In this document: in pieces, positions 14,558 to 23,983 of the stretch
Layout: the number at the start of each line of letters is the position of its first letter
Position numbering within the stretch: position 1 is the first letter of the stretch
Assembly: GCA_016786705.1 (NCBI GenBank)
Contig: JAEUVV010000006.1
Coordinates: 186,001-250,000 of the forward strand
Direction: 5' to 3'
Length of the DNA: 64,000 nt
Origin: Taibaiella sp.
Lineage (GTDB): Bacteria; Bacteroidota; Bacteroidia; Chitinophagales; Chitinophagaceae
Notes under the pieces: generated by a model
Database searches by the model: none
What the model saw: the letters and a program-made list of their open reading frames with translations, nothing else
What the model was told of the DNA's origin: nothing
Translations under genes and position numbers: made by a program

Positions 14558-17500
14558 TTAGTTAGGCACCACCCGGTATTCCAGCAAATTACTTTCGGTC
14601 ATATCCACCAGGTTATCGATCAGGTCATCCGTTAGCAGGATAGAGCTCTTATTATCGGTATCCAGTTTCAGGTCTCCTTTTTCTGTAGCAACCAGCACCT
14701 CCAGCTCACAATCGCCGCTACCCGGCGCAAAATTCCTTTTCAGCAGATCAATCAGCTCATCATTCAGCAAATCAAAACTGGTACGGATGCGGATGGCTTT
14801 GGTAAAGCGTTTTCGGACCTCACCCATCAGCATCATATCCTGTATCTTCAGCTCAAAGGTACCGGGCCGGAAACGCTGCTCCTGGTAACGGCCAATGATC
14901 ACGATCTTCTGGTCCTCGGAAAGGAAATTACCATATTTCACGTAGTCCTCTTTCCACAAGAAGATTTCCTTAAAACCGCTGAAATCGTTCAGGGTAAATC
15001 TTCCGTATTTATCTCCTTTTTTAGTCAGCAGGTGCAATGGATTACTGATATAACCCATTACGCGTACCGGGCGGTCGACCAATTGGTCCAGGTCGGCCAG
15101 GTCGGTGATCTGGTAATTGTTTTTCTCAAAGCGGAAATTATCCAGCGGGTGCCCGCTCAGGAAGATCCCGATCACTTCTTTTTCATAATTAAGGCGATCG
15201 GCCAATGACCAGGGTTCCATTTTCGGAATATCCGGGTGCTTGGTCTGCGGCATTTCCATATCGCCAAACAAACTGATGGTATTCATAGCCGCGTCAGCCT
15301 GTACCTGTTGCCCGTAACGAATGATTTTAGAAAGGAACGTTTCGCCATCGGGCCCAACGTGGAAGTATTGTGCCCGGTGCATATTGTCAAAGCTGTCAAA
15401 ACCGCCCCCATAGGCCAGGCTTTCCAGAGACTTTTTATTAACCGTTCTTTGGTTGACCCTCGTGATCAGGTCAAAAATATCTTTATAGATCCCATTCTCC
15501 TCTCTTTCTTTGATCAGGTCTTCTACTGCGGCTTCGCCCACACCTTTCAAGGCCCCAAGCCCGAAGCGGATCACCCCGTCTTTATTTACCGAGAACCCTT
15601 TGATCGATTCATTCACATCCGGGCCCAATACCTGCAGGCCCATACGCTGGCATTCTTCCATGAAGAAAGTGATCTTATCAATACTATTGGCATTGTTCAT
15701 CACCGCCGCCATATACTCGCTGGGATAATGCGCTTTAAGGTAAGCCGTCTGGAAGGCCACGAAGGCATAGCAGGTAGAGTGTGACTTGTTGAAGGCGTAC
15801 TGGGCAAAGGCTTCCCAGTCGGTCCAGATCTTATCCAGCACTTTGGCATCATGACCTTTGGCTACCGCACCCTCAACGAATTTACCTTTCATTTTGTCCA
15901 GCGTGGCACGGTCTTTTTTACCCATTGCCTTACGTAGTACGTCTGCATCCCCTTTGGTAAAGCCGCCCAGCTTCTGGGACAGCAACATCACCTGCTCTTG
16001 GTATACCGTGATCCCGTAACTCTCCGCCAGGAATTCTTCCATCTCCGGTAAGTCGTAAGTAATGGCTTCATCCCCGTGCTTCCGTTTAATAAAGTTAGGG
16101 ATATAGGCCAGCGGACCAGGGCGGTACAGGGCGTTCATCGCGATCAGGTCGGCGAATTTATCGGGCTTCAGGTCCCGCAGGTGCTTCTGCATACCCGGGC
16201 TCTCAAACTGGAACGTTGCGTTGGTATCCCCTCTTTGGTATAATTCATACGTTTTTTCATCATCCAGCGGAATAGCGTCAATGTCGATATCGATACCATA
16301 GTTCATCTTGATCAGGTTCAGAGCATCGCGGATAATGGATAGCGTCTTCAACCCCAGGAAGTCCATCTTGATAACGCCGGCGTCCTCGATGATCTTACCT
16401 TCATATTGGGTGATCAATAAGTTGACATCTTTAGCGGTACTTACCGGGATCAGGTCCGAAAGGTCTTTAGGCGCGATGATGATCCCCGCGGCATGGATAC
16501 CGGTATTACGCACAGAGCCTTCCAGTTTTTCCGCCTCGTGCAGTACTTTAGAAGCCTCGTCGGTACCTTTGTACAGATCGCGTATCTTCAGGATGTTCTC
16601 AATATCCTCGGGGCCGTACCCTTCTTTATCTTCAAGGGATTTTTCCCCGTCCTTCGCTTCTTTTGAAGTAATAGGGGCGTGCAGTACCCGGCTCAGCTTA
16701 GTGCCCGGTTTATCGGGTACCAATTTTGCCAGGGCATTGGAATCCTGTAGTGGAAAATCCAACACGCGCGCCACATCCTTGATACTCATTTTCGCGGCCA
16801 TGGTACCATAGGTAACAATATGCGCCACCTGGTTTTTACCATATTTATCTACTACGTAATCGATCACCCGCTGACGGCCCTCATCGTCGAAATCGGTATC
16901 GATATCGGGCATGGACTTACGGTCGGGGTTCAGGAAACGCTCAAACAGGAGGTTGTACTTGATCGGGTCTATATTAGTGATGCCAATACAATAGGCCACC
17001 GCGGAACCGGCGGCAGAACCACGCCCCGGCCCGATGAATACGCCCAGGTCACGGCCCGCTTTAATGAAGTCGGCCACGATCAAAAAGTAGCCGGCAAAAC
17101 CCATCGTGCGGATGGTGAACAGCTCGAAGTTGATCCTTTCTTCAATATCCGCGGTGATCTCTTTATACCGTTCATGTGCGCCTTTCCAGGTCAGGTGCAT
17201 CAGGTAAGCGTCCTGGTCGTTATTGAATTCATCCGGCACCACGAAGTTAGGCAGTAAAATATCCCGTTTTAACTGTAAAGGCTTGACCTTATCCACGATC
17301 ATCTGGGTATTGTCCAGGGCCTCGGGCATATCGGAAAACACGGCCGACATTTCAGCCGTATTTTTAAAATAGAACTGGTCGTTCCAGAAAGCGAAGCGGG
17401 TACCTTTGCGGGACTCCGCATCATCATTGAACTCTTTATTGGTTGGGGTCGCCTGTTTTTCCCCGGTATTGATACACAATAAGATATCATGGGCGTTAAA

Positions 17501-18193
17501 GTCTTCCTGCTCTACGTAATGGGAGTCATTGGAAGCGATAACGGGTACATTGTATTTTTTGGCAAACTTGAGCAATACGGCATTTACCTGCTCCTGCTCG
17601 GGCATGTCATGCCGCTGCAACTCTACGTAGTAGTCTTCGCCGAAAAGGTCCAGCCACCATTTGAACAATACTTCAGCTTCTTCTTCCCCTTTGTACAGGA
17701 TCGCCTGCGGTACTTCCGCACCGATGCAGCAGGTGGTCGCGATCAGGCCTTCATGGTATTTCAAGACCAGCTCTTTATCAATACGGGGATATTTACCATA
17801 CAGCCCTTCCATATAGCCCAGGGAGCAGAGTTTGGTGAGGTTCTGGTAGCCTTTTTCGTCCTTGGCAAGGAAAAGCTGGTGGTATCGTTTATCCCGGCCT
17901 TCTTCCCGCTTAAAGCTGGTTTTATGCCGGTCGGCTACGAGGTAAAATTCACAGCCTACGATGGGTTTCACAACCGGTTCTTTGATCTCTTTACCGTTTT
18001 CATCGGTACCCACAACTTTCGTGTTCTTCCAGGCTTCAGATACAAACTGGAACACGCCGAACATGTTACCGTGGTCGGTGATCGCGACGGCGGGCATATT
18101 ATCTTTTTGCGCTTTTTTGTACAATTTGCCTATGTTGGACGCACCGTCCAACAGGGAGAACTGGGTATGATTATGTAAGTGTGAAAACTGCAT
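14558..18193 (-). CDS. dnaE: DNA polymerase III subunit alpha
   Basis: The catalytic subunit of the replicative polymerase, 1211 residues. The PHP domain starts at HLHNHTQFSLLDG (6-17). The C-family palm carries the catalytic Asp pair D430 and D432 in PDIDTDF, and the third is expected at VIKMDFLGLK near residue 640. GPGRGSAAGS (about 388-397) and YQEQVMLLSQKLGGF are typical of DnaE1. The C-terminus has the helix-hairpin-helix (FGLGALKGVGEAAV) and an OB fold. No proofreading exonuclease insertion is present, so this is DnaE and not PolC. It ends at its own hairpin; no TAnnTTTG motif was found upstream. Confidence 0.98.
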   Translation of the reverse strand: MQFSHLHNHTQFSLLDGASNIGKLYKKAQKDNMPAVAITDHGNMFGVFQFVSEAWKNTKVVGTDENGKEIKEPVVKPIVGCEFYLVADRHKTSFKREEGRDKRYHQLFLAKDEKGYQNLTKLCSLGYMEGLYGKYPRIDKELVLKYHEGLIATTCCIGAEVPQAILYKGEEEAEVLFKWWLDLFGEDYYVELQRHDMPEQEQVNAVLLKFAKKYNVPVIASNDSHYVEQEDFNAHDILLCINTGEKQATPTNKEFNDDAESRKGTRFAFWNDQFYFKNTAEMSAVFSDMPEALDNTQMIVDKVKPLQLKRDILLPNFVVPDEFNNDQDAYLMHLTWKGAHERYKEITADIEERINFELFTIRTMGFAGYFLIVADFIKAGRDLGVFIGPGRGSAAGSAVAYCIGITNIDPIKYNLLFERFLNPDRKSMPDIDTDFDDEGRQRVIDYVVDKYGKNQVAHIVTYGTMAAKMSIKDVARVLDFPLQDSNALAKLVPDKPGTKLSRVLHAPITSKEAKDGEKSLEDKEGYGPEDIENILKIRDLYKGTDEASKVLHEAEKLEGSVRNTGIHAAGIIIAPKDLSDLIPVSTAKDVNLLITQYEGKIIEDAGVIKMDFLGLKTLSIIRDALNLIKMNYGIDIDIDAIPLDDEKTYELYQRGDTNATFQFESPGMQKHLRDLKPDKFADLIAMNALYRPGPLAYIPNFIKRKHGDEAITYDLPEMEEFLAESYGITVYQEQVMLLSQKLGGFTKGDADVLRKAMGKKDRATLDKMKGKFVEGAVAKGHDAKVLDKIWTDWEAFAQYAFNKSHSTCYAFVAFQTAYLKAHYPSEYMAAVMNNANSIDKITFFMEECQRMGLQVLGPDVNESIKGFSVNKDGVIRFGLGALKGVGEAAVEDLIKEREENGIYKDIFDLITRVNQRTVNKKSLESLAYGGGFDSFDNMHRAQYFHVGPDGETFLSKIIRYGQQVQADAAMNTISLFGDMEMPQTKHPDIPKMEPWSLADRLNYEKEVIGIFLSGHPLDNFRFEKNNYQITDLADLDQLVDRPVRVMGYISNPLHLLTKKGDKYGRFTLNDFSGFKEIFLWKEDYVKYGNFLSEDQKIVIIGRYQEQRFRPGTFELKIQDMMLMGEVRKRFTKAIRIRTSFDLLNDELIDLLKRNFAPGSGDCELEVLVATEKGDLKLDTDNKSSILLTDDLIDNLVDMTESNLLEYRVVPN

Positions 18194-18334
18194 GGGAAAG
18201 TCAAAAATTTTAGGTCAAAAGACTTTACAAAATAACGAAATTTATGCCTTTCCAGATTGGGTGAGTTATGCACATTTATCTCATTTTTAACGCTACCATA
18301 GAAGATCCTTATAGGCCCCAAACAGAATAAAGCA

Positions 18335-18342
18335 TAAATTTG
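18335..18342 (+). promoter_or_regulatory. -7 promoter element for msrB
   Basis: TAAATTTG, a perfect match to TAnnTTTG, about 24 bases before the ATG at 18366. Confidence 0.55.
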
Positions 18343-18365
18343 TAGCAGCATAAATTTATCTGCAA

Positions 18366-18911
18366 ATGGTACCGGTATTTAATCTATTCAGTAAAATGAG
18401 CTTGCTTTTGGTATTCAGTCTTTTAGCAGTGCTTTCTTTCGCGAATTGCCAGTCCAATGCCCAAAAGAGCGATACAAAAATGAAAACGAACAATCCCTAT
18501 TACTCGCGGACCGATACGACTAAACTGAACATTTCCAATGAAGAATGGAAAACAATCCTGAGCCCGGAATTATATTATGTAGCCCGGGAAGCGGGCACCG
18601 AAAGGTCTTTTACCGGTAATATGTGGAAGGATGAAACCAAAGGAGATTATTTCTGCGCCGTTTGTGGTAATCCTTTATTCAAATCTACCGCTAAATTCAC
18701 CAGCATGTGTGGCTGGCCGAGCTTCTTTGAACCGTTGCGTAAAGATAATATGATTTACAAAGAGGACTATTCACATGGCATGAACCGCATCGAGGTGGAA
18801 TGCGCCCGTTGTAACTCCCATTTAGGCCACATCTTTGATGATGGTCCTGAGCCTACCGGCAAACGTTATTGTATCAACGCGATCAGCGTAGATTTCGAAC
18901 CGGAACCTTAA
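18366..18911 (+). CDS. msrB: Peptide-methionine (R)-S-oxide reductase, exported
   Basis: Reduces methionine-R-sulfoxide in proteins. The SelR domain spans about residues 55-178. The structural zinc ligands are C97/C100 (CAVC) and C146/C149 (CARC), and the catalytic cysteine is C169 in RYCINA. An N-terminal hydrophobic segment (MSLLLVFSLLAVLSFANC) shows export; Cys28 could be lipidated but Asn at -1 is unusual for a lipobox. The protein therefore probably repairs oxidised proteins in the periplasm or at the envelope. The start could also be the internal ATG at residue 11. A promoter and a terminator frame it as a single gene. Confidence 0.93.
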   Translation: MVPVFNLFSKMSLLLVFSLLAVLSFANCQSNAQKSDTKMKTNNPYYSRTDTTKLNISNEEWKTILSPELYYVAREAGTERSFTGNMWKDETKGDYFCAVCGNPLFKSTAKFTSMCGWPSFFEPLRKDNMIYKEDYSHGMNRIEVECARCNSHLGHIFDDGPEPTGKRYCINAISVDFEPEP

Positions 18912-18940
18912 GGTATTCCCGGCTCTTATTATTTTATTGT

Positions 18941-18969
18941 AAATCGTTCTTATGAACGATTTTTTTATT
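18941..18969 (+). terminator. Terminator of msrB
   Basis: AAATCGTTC and GAACGATTT form a 9-bp stem with a TTAT loop, followed by a run of T. Confidence 0.88.
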
Positions 18970-19044
18970 TATATTGTATATTCAATCAGCCGGAAAACAT
19001 TAATTTAAACTAACAGAACGCCACCTTTTGGCGTAGTGGTGCGC

Positions 19045-19052
19045 TAGATTTG
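19045..19052 (+). promoter_or_regulatory. -7 promoter element for the patatin-like gene
   Basis: TAGATTTG fits TAnnTTTG and lies 17 bases before the ATG at 19069, giving a very short leader. Confidence 0.5.
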
Positions 19053-19068
19053 TATCAAATCATTAATC

Positions 19069-21375
19069 ATGGCCAAAACATACAATATCATCCCTTCCCG
19101 GGGTAATTTTTTTCAAAGGGCGAGCCTGCTCCTGAAGGGAGTAAAAGTCTTTTTCCCGGCTACTTTATTGTTGATCTTTTTTAGCTTTTGCCTCATCCTT
19201 TTGCCCCAGGGTAGCGACCTGCTGACCAAGACCAGCGAAAACCAGCACTGGTACCCGGGCATCCTCGTACTGACCGGCCTGTTCTTCTGGAGCTACGTGA
19301 TCTGGTATACCGGCAGGATCATCGCTTATTTTCAAAAAGGGATGTACCAGCAGATGCCGGGCATGATGTTCCACTACCCCAGGATCTCGGGGTTTTATGT
19401 CTATACGATGTTCATCATCGCTTTCCTGGGCAAGCCCGGCCTGCTCTCCGCCCCTTATCTCAATAGCCTGAGCATATTCATTTTACTGCTTTTATCCGGG
19501 GCTTATTACTGGCTGTTAAATGTCAGCATTAAGAAAGTTTCCGTGCTATTTATCCGGCGTTGCGGCTTTGCCCGGTTCACAAAGATCTACCATTGGCTCT
19601 TTATCGTCAATATAGGGTTGATCATCGGTTTCGGTTTAATCCGGAACAGCGGCTACCTGATGATCCTCGCCGCTTTTTTAATGCAGGCGCTGTTTATGTT
19701 CCTGGTGGCGAACCGGAAGCGGGTGAACGAGATCTCGGCGCCCCTTTGGGCCCGGAATGCTTCCCGTTACATACTTACGAAAATCTTCGGTTCCGCGCAG
19801 CAAAGGATACCCAGGTACGAGGACCTGACTTTTATTGTCTTGAATCTTTTTGCAGCCATAGCCGTTATCGTTTTTAGCATGTCGGTTTTCTGGATGGATT
19901 TTGCCATCGGCTTCGGCACGCTTGGGGTGATCCTTCTGGCCTTTAGCTTTTATACCGGCTTGTTCAATTTATTAAGGGTCTTATCCTGGGTATATAAAGT
20001 AAACCTCATTTTCTTCATCGTACTCCTGTTATTCCTGGGCAGCCTGGTGAATGAAACGCATAAAGTTTACTTAAAGAAAGCTCCGGATACCGACTATGAT
20101 AAACGGGTTATTTTCAGAACTTACGCGATTAACTGGCTGGCCCAGCATGAGGGGGAGCTGCTGGATGATTCTGTTGCCGTAGTACCTATGATCTTTGTAC
20201 ATTCAGATGGCGGCGCTTCCCGCTCCGGCTATTGGGTAGCCTCTGTACTGGGCCGGCTGGACAGCCTGAGCCGGGGCTATTTTTCCGATCACCTGTTTGT
20301 GCTTTCCGGCGCTTCCGGTGGCAGCCTGGGCAATACGACCTTTTACGCTTTACTTAAAAAATCGGTCGAACAGGGCCGGCAATATAACCTTAGCCAACAG
20401 GCCCGCTCTTTTTTAAAAACAGATTTCCTGACTTTTACGGTATCCCGGATGCTGGGCTCTGAGATCAGCAATTACGTATTCCCGGTGACCGACGACCGGG
20501 CCAGGACGCTGGAGCGCTCCCTGGAGACGGGCATGTCCCCGCAGGATAGTTTATACGGCTATTTTGCACGGGGATTTTCTACGTTCAATAATTTAAGGGT
20601 CAATGACCGGCTACTCCCTATCTTATGCATCAACACGACAAGAATGCAGGACGGGAAGCCGGGCATCATCAGCAATGTGCGTATGGACAGCGCCATTTAC
20701 GGCAACCGGGTAGATGTGCTTTCCTTGATTCCACAGGGCCGGGAGCTGAACATCAGCTCCGCCGTGATCCTGGGCGCCCGCTTCCCTTACCTGAGCCCTG
20801 CAGGCCGGATTGATGAAGAATGGATAGAGGAGGATAAAAAAGAAATCCGCAAACATTACTTTGTAGACGGTGGCTATTTCGACAATTCCGGTGCCGGTGT
20901 AGTACATGAAATGATCATGGAACTACAAAAGCTGTTTGAAACAGATCTTTATATCAAAGACATGTATGCCGCGGTTTTACAAAAGGTCCGCTTCACTGTA
21001 GTGCATGTTTACAATACCCAGAAATCGACAGAAAATTTCAGGAAAACCCAACCGTTCATCAATGACCTGGCAGCGCCGCTGATCACGCTGGCCGGTTCTT
21101 ACAGTTCCCAGACTTCGGTAAATGATTCGCGGCTGAAGATCTTTATTGAGAACCTGTACTCGAACGATAGCCTGCTCAAATCCTATGGCTTAAAAAACAA
21201 TTACCATGAGCTAAACCTGTACCGGGAAGATCCGCAGGAGGTGGCTGAAGACTACACGATGAACTGGGTGATCTCTGAAGCGACCTTAAACCGTATGGAT
21301 AAAAGACTGGAGGAGAATAAAGCAATCAAAGAGCTGGCGCAGGTGTTGAATGCCTGGAACCGGAACAAGCCTTAA
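19069..21375 (+). CDS. Multi-pass membrane protein with patatin-like phospholipase domain
   Basis: 768 residues. The N-terminal 330 residues hold about eight or nine hydrophobic segments (approximately 28-47, 64-83, 108-122, 130-150, 175-192, 196-214, 254-275, 278-298, 310-328). The rest is soluble and carries patatin features: an oxyanion-type SDGGASRSG (379-387), the nucleophile elbow SGASGGS with S416, and the catalytic dyad Asp D600 in VDGGYFDNSG. Patatins hydrolyse acyl esters of lipids. Here the catalytic part is tethered to a membrane, so local phospholipids are plausible substrates; this is inference. The neighbours do not suggest a pathway. Confidence 0.82.
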   Translation: MAKTYNIIPSRGNFFQRASLLLKGVKVFFPATLLLIFFSFCLILLPQGSDLLTKTSENQHWYPGILVLTGLFFWSYVIWYTGRIIAYFQKGMYQQMPGMMFHYPRISGFYVYTMFIIAFLGKPGLLSAPYLNSLSIFILLLLSGAYYWLLNVSIKKVSVLFIRRCGFARFTKIYHWLFIVNIGLIIGFGLIRNSGYLMILAAFLMQALFMFLVANRKRVNEISAPLWARNASRYILTKIFGSAQQRIPRYEDLTFIVLNLFAAIAVIVFSMSVFWMDFAIGFGTLGVILLAFSFYTGLFNLLRVLSWVYKVNLIFFIVLLLFLGSLVNETHKVYLKKAPDTDYDKRVIFRTYAINWLAQHEGELLDDSVAVVPMIFVHSDGGASRSGYWVASVLGRLDSLSRGYFSDHLFVLSGASGGSLGNTTFYALLKKSVEQGRQYNLSQQARSFLKTDFLTFTVSRMLGSEISNYVFPVTDDRARTLERSLETGMSPQDSLYGYFARGFSTFNNLRVNDRLLPILCINTTRMQDGKPGIISNVRMDSAIYGNRVDVLSLIPQGRELNISSAVILGARFPYLSPAGRIDEEWIEEDKKEIRKHYFVDGGYFDNSGAGVVHEMIMELQKLFETDLYIKDMYAAVLQKVRFTVVHVYNTQKSTENFRKTQPFINDLAAPLITLAGSYSSQTSVNDSRLKIFIENLYSNDSLLKSYGLKNNYHELNLYREDPQEVAEDYTMNWVISEATLNRMDKRLEENKAIKELAQVLNAWNRNKP

Positions 21376-21424
21376 ACACCAGGACTGCAAAAGGCTTGCC
21401 GGGATTTTGAATAAGCCTAATAAA

Positions 21425-22261
21425 CTAAAGGTCTTTACCCATCTCAAACTGGTTAATCTCATTAACCAACCCTTGCTTTTCCAGGAATATTTTCAGTCCT
21501 GTAGCCGCTTCATCCACATTGTTGCATTGAATTTTTTCTTGTGGCAACGCCTGGCTCATCTGGCTTAAAAGCTGTGTAGCCGCCCCTTTACGGCGATGCC
21601 GGGGGGCTACCGCGAGCTGGTACAGGCGTTTCCTGTCTGCATTAAAAAGAATGTAACCGGCGAGCTCGCTGCCTGCAAATGCCCCAAGTGCTGTTGGCAT
21701 TATTTTTTCCATAGTGGCAATGGCATTTTGCCAGGCCGGCTCAATATCCGAGAAAGCCTGCAGCATGTCCCAATCCGGTTTTTCTAAAGGAAGTACCGTA
21801 TACTGACCATGAGTTGCGCTGGCGGGCAGTGTGCCTCCAAAACATAGCAGCTTTCTGCGTATAGAAAACCCGTTTTTTTCATAGGCCCGGATAGCGGCCT
21901 GGTTGCTTTCTATTACTTCCAGCACTAGCTCTTTAACCCCCTGCTCTTTTAAAAAAGGCAATAAATGATCATACATTTTGCTTACCAGGCCTTTACCGCG
22001 CCATTCCGGGAGCACACCGGTACCGGCATTATAGGCAAGCAACTTGCCACCTGTTGCTCTAAGGCCGTGCATAATGCAAGCGACCATTTTACCGGCTTCA
22101 AAAGCTCCTGTTGAATGTTCCGGCACAATATCTTCTGTACTCATTTTGAATGCCAATTGTTCTGCATTTAATTGAAACGGTACGATATAATCGGCAAAAG
22201 CTCCATTGATCGTGCTTAGTAATTCCGGGATATCTTCCCGTGTTAAGGTACGTAGCTCCAT
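21425..22261 (-). CDS. GNAT acetyltransferase with two GNAT domains
   Basis: 278 residues. The first GNAT domain (about 1-140) has the acetyl-CoA motif GTGVLPEWRGKGL and a following LVLEVIESNQAAIRAYEKNGF, the classic motif B. The second (about 155-278) has YQLAVAPRHRRKGAATQLL, also an acetyl-CoA binding loop. Tandem GNAT proteins acetylate amines of small molecules or proteins; the substrate cannot be told. The start at the ATG at 22261 gives a complete first beta strand. No operon partner is seen on its strand. Confidence 0.9.
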   Translation of the reverse strand: MELRTLTREDIPELLSTINGAFADYIVPFQLNAEQLAFKMSTEDIVPEHSTGAFEAGKMVACIMHGLRATGGKLLAYNAGTGVLPEWRGKGLVSKMYDHLLPFLKEQGVKELVLEVIESNQAAIRAYEKNGFSIRRKLLCFGGTLPASATHGQYTVLPLEKPDWDMLQAFSDIEPAWQNAIATMEKIMPTALGAFAGSELAGYILFNADRKRLYQLAVAPRHRRKGAATQLLSQMSQALPQEKIQCNNVDEAATGLKIFLEKQGLVNEINQFEMGKDL

Positions 22262-22389
22262 ATTTTATCCATTCATTATTGTTTATTGTGATAGCCCCGC
22301 CGCTCCCTATATTTTTTTGAAGAGTTTAATCAAACCTTCTTAAACCAAGTACATCCGGGGTGGGAAATTAGATAATTATCTTTAATAAA

Positions 22390-22416
22390 AATGCGCAGCC
22401 CCCGGGACTACGCATT
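22390..22416 (-). terminator. Terminator of the TPR membrane protein gene
   Basis: AATGCG and CGCATT pair, extended after a mismatch by AG/CT, just downstream of the stop at 22445. Confidence 0.55.
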
Positions 22417-22444
22417 CATTAATTAATATCTTTAAAAAAGTCTT

Positions 22445-23290
22445 TTACCCGATCTCTTGTAATTTTTTAGCGACCTTCTCGTACTCTTTCTGGTTTGACT
22501 TTGTTTTCACCAGAGTGGCGAGTGTTTGTAATTGTTTTTCTGCATCAGCTTTTCGTTTATGGTATACCAGGAAATCAGTATAGTTCCATACATTCTGGAA
22601 ATAAGGAATGGTAGCGATACTTTTCCGGTAATGTGTTTCCGCAGCTGCCAGGTCATTGTTCATTAAATGGCAGGAGCCCAGCTGATCGTATAGAAAGGCT
22701 TCATCGCTGGTTGCCCAGTTTTTTGTCAGCGCTTCGTTATAGATATCAATGGCCTGTTGCGGCTGGCCTTTTAAAATAAACTTACCGGCACGATTCACCA
22801 CTTCCATAGTCGCGGAACTATTACCCGGTTCACCTTCAGCCTCATCGTCTACTACATTTACCGACCTGGATAGGACCGCCTGCTTTAAGTAGCCGACCAG
22901 TTTTTCATCCGATTCGGTATGTTCAAAAAAGTCTTGTACGGGTTTATATAAATCCTCCTGCAATTCGATTGTTCCATGTGCCTCGTTCAGGCGCTTAAAA
23001 ATCTTATCCAGTAAAGTGTTGCTGGCGATGTTCATATCATCCAGGATTTCCTTCAGCAGGTTTAAAACGCCCAGCAGGTGTACTTTATATTCCGGAGTAA
23101 TTTTCTCATTGATAGGGATAACAAATGCCTTTGCCAGTTCTTTCAAAGCAGAATTAGAGTTCCCGCTTTTAAATAATTTCCGGGCATTAGCCAGTTTTTC
23201 CGGTGCTTTTTTCTTGTTATTGGCGGTAGCCACAACCACATAAACGACTAGTGCAGCAATGATAGCCGCGCCGATAAGGATATAGTTCAT
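22445..23290 (-). CDS. Membrane-anchored TPR protein
   Basis: About 281 residues from the ATG at 23290 (MNYILIGAAIIAALVVYVVV); a longer frame would add 19 residues ahead of a perfect signal-anchor. One N-terminal membrane segment (residues 3-22) is followed by basic residues (NNKKK), putting the rest in the cytoplasm. TPR-like helical pairs occur around FLYDQLGSCHLMNNDLAAAETHYRK and the preceding QAIDIYNEAL. Function is unknown. A TAnnTTTG promoter lies right upstream. Confidence 0.82.
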   Translation of the reverse strand: MNYILIGAAIIAALVVYVVVATANNKKKAPEKLANARKLFKSGNSNSALKELAKAFVIPINEKITPEYKVHLLGVLNLLKEILDDMNIASNTLLDKIFKRLNEAHGTIELQEDLYKPVQDFFEHTESDEKLVGYLKQAVLSRSVNVVDDEAEGEPGNSSATMEVVNRAGKFILKGQPQQAIDIYNEALTKNWATSDEAFLYDQLGSCHLMNNDLAAAETHYRKSIATIPYFQNVWNYTDFLVYHKRKADAEKQLQTLATLVKTKSNQKEYEKVAKKLQEIG

Positions 23291-23307
23291 AAATTTATTT
23301 TTTGCTT

Positions 23308-23315
23308 CAAAAATA
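23308..23315 (-). promoter_or_regulatory. -7 promoter element for the TPR membrane protein
   Basis: CAAAAATA reads TATTTTTG on the minus strand, about 18 bases before the chosen start at 23290. Confidence 0.45.
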
Positions 23316-23520
23316 TACAAAAAATGATCTAACAAAATGCAAATCAACTATTTACATAAAAATAAAACAACAGCGCTATGTTTATCTTTTTAAGCGCATA
23401 GCTTATCAAATAGTGTGTATATTTATATAGTAAAACCTGGTTAACAAGAATCACAAAAACCTAAAAGTTCACCATAAGATAAACCAGGAATCTTATCATC
23501 TTCACCTGTTAAAGTAAACA

Positions 23521-23898
23521 ATGGATAAAGGAGCACAAGCTGTCGTTAAAAGAAGCCGGGAGATTACAGAAAGTTACCTGCAGTTCCTGGACCGGCATAT
23601 TGCCGATCTTGTTTCGGGGCAGGTCGATGACTTTATGGAAATTAACGAGATCGCGAAAGCGCTCTTTGTATCCCACCAGCATTTAACCGATACCGTACAA
23701 AAAGAAACGGGGCAGCACCCCTGTCATTTTTATGACCTTAAAATCATTGAAAAGGCGCAGCAAATGCTTATGGAAACGCCTGAATCAGTCTCGGCAATTG
23801 CCCGGATACTTACTTATGACCCATCTAATTTTTCCAAGTTTTTCAAAAAAATAACCGGGGAAACACCAGGGCAGTACCGCGAAACTCATAAAAAATAA
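23521..23898 (+). CDS. Small AraC-type transcriptional regulator
   Basis: Only 125 residues: a short helical N-terminus and an AraC/XylS DNA-binding domain (about 40-122) with both helix-turn-helix units (EIAKALFVSHQHLTDTVQKETG and the C-terminal SNFSKFFKKITGETPGQYR). There is no ligand-binding domain, so it resembles MarA/SoxS-like stand-alone regulators. It lies 85 bases upstream of an SDR gene on the same strand, a likely target or operon partner; this is inference from position. Confidence 0.88.
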   Translation: MDKGAQAVVKRSREITESYLQFLDRHIADLVSGQVDDFMEINEIAKALFVSHQHLTDTVQKETGQHPCHFYDLKIIEKAQQMLMETPESVSAIARILTYDPSNFSKFFKKITGETPGQYRETHKK

Positions 23899-23983
23899 TT
23901 TTCCCGAAAAGTTCACCACGAAATAAATACAGGGTCTTGCCACCTTTACACTATCAATTGGTACACTTTAAAAAAGACAAAAA

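Noticed and set aside
17489..18178. A long open frame on the plus strand over the 5' part of dnaE (229 codons)
   Set aside because: It is antisense to a clearly conserved DnaE and encodes no recognisable family, so it looks like a chance frame.
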